Source: an uncultured Bacteroidota bacterium
GTDB taxonomy: Bacteria > Bacteroidota > Bacteroidia > Bacteroidales > SZUA-534
Assembly: GCA_937885735.1 (NCBI GenBank)
Contig: CALABN010000151.1
Coordinates: 1-8,384 of the forward strand
Reading direction: 5' to 3'
DNA: 8,384 nucleotides
In this document: positions 7,597 through 8,384 of the stretch, in pieces
How positions within the stretch are numbered: the stretch's first letter is position 1
Layout of the letters: the number at the start of each line of letters is the position of its first letter
Translations under genes and position numbers: made by a program
Notes under the pieces: model-generated
The model's database searches: none
Seen by the model: the letters and a program-made list of their open reading frames with translations, nothing else
Told to the model about the DNA's origin: nothing

Positions 7597-7604
7597 CAAA
7601 AATA
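7597..7604 (-). promoter_or_regulatory. Candidate -7 promoter element for rel-miaB
   Basis: On the minus strand the site reads TATTTTTG, an exact match to the Bacteroidota -7 consensus TAnnTTTG, and ends 29 bases before the rel ATG. A TTG (7620-7622) lies 15 bases upstream, closer than the roughly 20 bases expected for a -33 box, so the upstream half is weak. Confidence 0.45.
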
Positions 7605-7739
7605 ACATTTTTATGGTGGCAATAAGGTGAGTTTATGGTAAAAGTTGCGAGTGATTTTATGAATAATAGGTGTCGATATTTAAGTTGAAAAAATATGTAA
7701 AAATGGCTTGTCCATTGGAGGTTGTTTGTAAATAAAACT

Positions 7740-7747
7740 TAAATTTG
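7740..7747 (+). promoter_or_regulatory. Candidate -7 promoter element for the propeller sensor gene
   Basis: TAAATTTG matches TAnnTTTG exactly and ends 32 bases before the ATG at 7780. A TTG at 7715-7717 lies 22 bases upstream, close to the usual -33 spacing. Of the three promoter candidates in this window, this has the best two-part fit. An A-rich leader without a Shine-Dalgarno sequence follows. Confidence 0.5.
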
Positions 7748-7779
7748 TAGGTTGAACGTTAGATAAAAGAAAAACACGA

Positions 7780-8384
7780 ATGAAAAAGATTTCATTAACG
7801 ATTTTGACAATAGTCATTGGCTTTGCATCTATTGCGCAAGATGTAGTAAATGGCTATGGTATTCCTTTTGTGACAAACTACGACAGTGAAAAAATCAATG
7901 GAGGAGAGCAAACTTGGGCTGGAGTCCAGGATAAACGTGGCATATTGTATTTTGCCAACCAAAATGGAGTAGTCGAATATGACGGACATTATTGGAATTT
8001 GATTTCTACGATTGGAGGAAATGTTGATTATGTCTCGGTTGATGAAAAGGGCGTTGTCCATGTTGGCTTAGATGGTGATTTTGGATATCTGTTCCCAAAT
8101 GATGTTGGTACGCTCGAGTATGTGTCATTAAAAAATCGTGTACCAGACACGTTGCAATTTGGCAGAGTTGGCAAGATTTATACAATAAATGGCAAAACAT
8201 ATTATTGTTCAAATGAATGTATCTTTGTTGAAAAAAACGATTCAGTTGAAGTTGTTCAATTGCCATTTGATGATGTGTTCTTTTCGTATGCAGTCGGAGA
8301 TTCTATAGTTATTTCTCGACATAGTGGTAATGTAAATGTTTTGTATGACGGAAAATTAAATGAAATTGAATCAAAAATAATTGA
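7780..8384 (+). CDS. Secreted beta-propeller sensor protein, N-terminal part (cut by window edge)
   Basis: The frame stays open from the ATG at 7780 to the right edge, giving 201 complete codons, so the gene is partial. It begins with a typical signal peptide, MKKISLTILTIVIGFASIAQ, with likely cleavage after SIA or SIAQ. The mature part contains GVQDKRGILYFANQNGVVEYDG (core about 48-69), then VDEKGVVHVGLDGDFGYLFP (about 87-106). Alternating 'D..G.lyfan..G..eydG' and 'D..G...vG..gdfGyl' units are the pattern of the two-component-regulator propeller repeats in periplasmic sensor regions of Bacteroidota. Such proteins commonly continue into a Y_Y_Y domain, a membrane helix, and a histidine kinase, AraC or LuxR-type output, none of which is visible here. 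It is divergent from rel. Its base composition is more AT-rich than the gld genes. A role in signalling is inferred from the repeat type alone. Confidence 0.72.
   Translation, partial: MKKISLTILTIVIGFASIAQDVVNGYGIPFVTNYDSEKINGGEQTWAGVQDKRGILYFANQNGVVEYDGHYWNLISTIGGNVDYVSVDEKGVVHVGLDGDFGYLFPNDVGTLEYVSLKNRVPDTLQFGRVGKIYTINGKTYYCSNECIFVEKNDSVEVVQLPFDDVFFSYAVGDSIVISRHSGNVNVLYDGKLNEIESKII

Larger units (their letters stand above)
7568..7779. promoter_or_regulatory. Divergent intergenic promoter region between rel and the sensor gene
   Basis: These 212 AT-rich bases separate two divergently transcribed genes. I find no ORF with coding character, no tRNA and no strong hairpin. The region holds one TAnnTTTG -7-type element facing each gene, listed separately. 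The stretch between them (about 7620-7710) has several A/T runs but no repeat or operator-like palindrome that I could support. Confidence 0.6.

Noticed and set aside
7725..7749. TTTGTA repeated at 7725-7730 and 7744-7749 upstream of the sensor gene.
   Set aside because: A six-base repeat in AT-rich sequence is expected by chance, and one copy is part of the promoter-like element. It is not enough to call an operator.

Overview
This window looks like an ordinary chromosomal segment from a member of the Bacteroidota, most likely order Bacteroidales. Three things point there. It carries a gldA-gldF-gldG transporter cluster. Most genes lack a Shine-Dalgarno sequence. The intergenic regions hold matches to the Bacteroidota -7 promoter element TAnnTTTG. 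The MiaB segment FCGFHSETEEDQ is also of the kind seen in that phylum. I cannot name a genus. I see no tRNA, rRNA, CRISPR array, insertion sequence or phage gene.

Layout, left to right. (1) Positions 1-192, minus strand: the middle of a Na/Pi-cotransporter-like protein that runs off the left edge. Its upstream half is missing behind an in-frame stop, so it looks like a 5'-truncated remnant. (2) Positions 250-3993, plus strand: a compact four-gene cluster made of the ABC ATPase gldA, the six-helix permease gldF, the auxiliary membrane protein gldG and a short DUF4340-like membrane-anchored protein. The last three genes are spaced 2 bp apart or overlap by 11 bp, so the cluster is very probably one operon encoding one membrane complex. 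(3) Positions 4000-7567, minus strand: a second operon that meets the first tail to tail with 6 bp between stop codons. It is read from right to left as a full-length RelA/SpoT-type (p)ppGpp synthetase/hydrolase, then, after 13 bp, miaB, the tRNA methylthiotransferase. (4) Positions 7568-7779: an AT-rich divergent promoter region with one TAnnTTTG element facing each way. (5) Positions 7780-8384, plus strand: the start of a secreted or periplasmic beta-propeller sensor gene, cut off by the right edge.

Working together: the gld cluster encodes an ABC-2 type transporter of the GldAFG class. It is needed for gliding in Flavobacterium but is also present in many non-gliding Bacteroidota, where its substrate is unknown. 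The rel-miaB operon pairs the stringent-response alarmone enzyme with a tRNA modification enzyme that supports translation. The right-hand gene resembles the sensor part of Bacteroidota regulators. I do not see a clearly new biological system. The points most worth a second look are the truncated transporter remnant beside gldA, the DUF4340 gene fused by overlap to the gldAFG cluster, and the AT-rich partial sensor gene.
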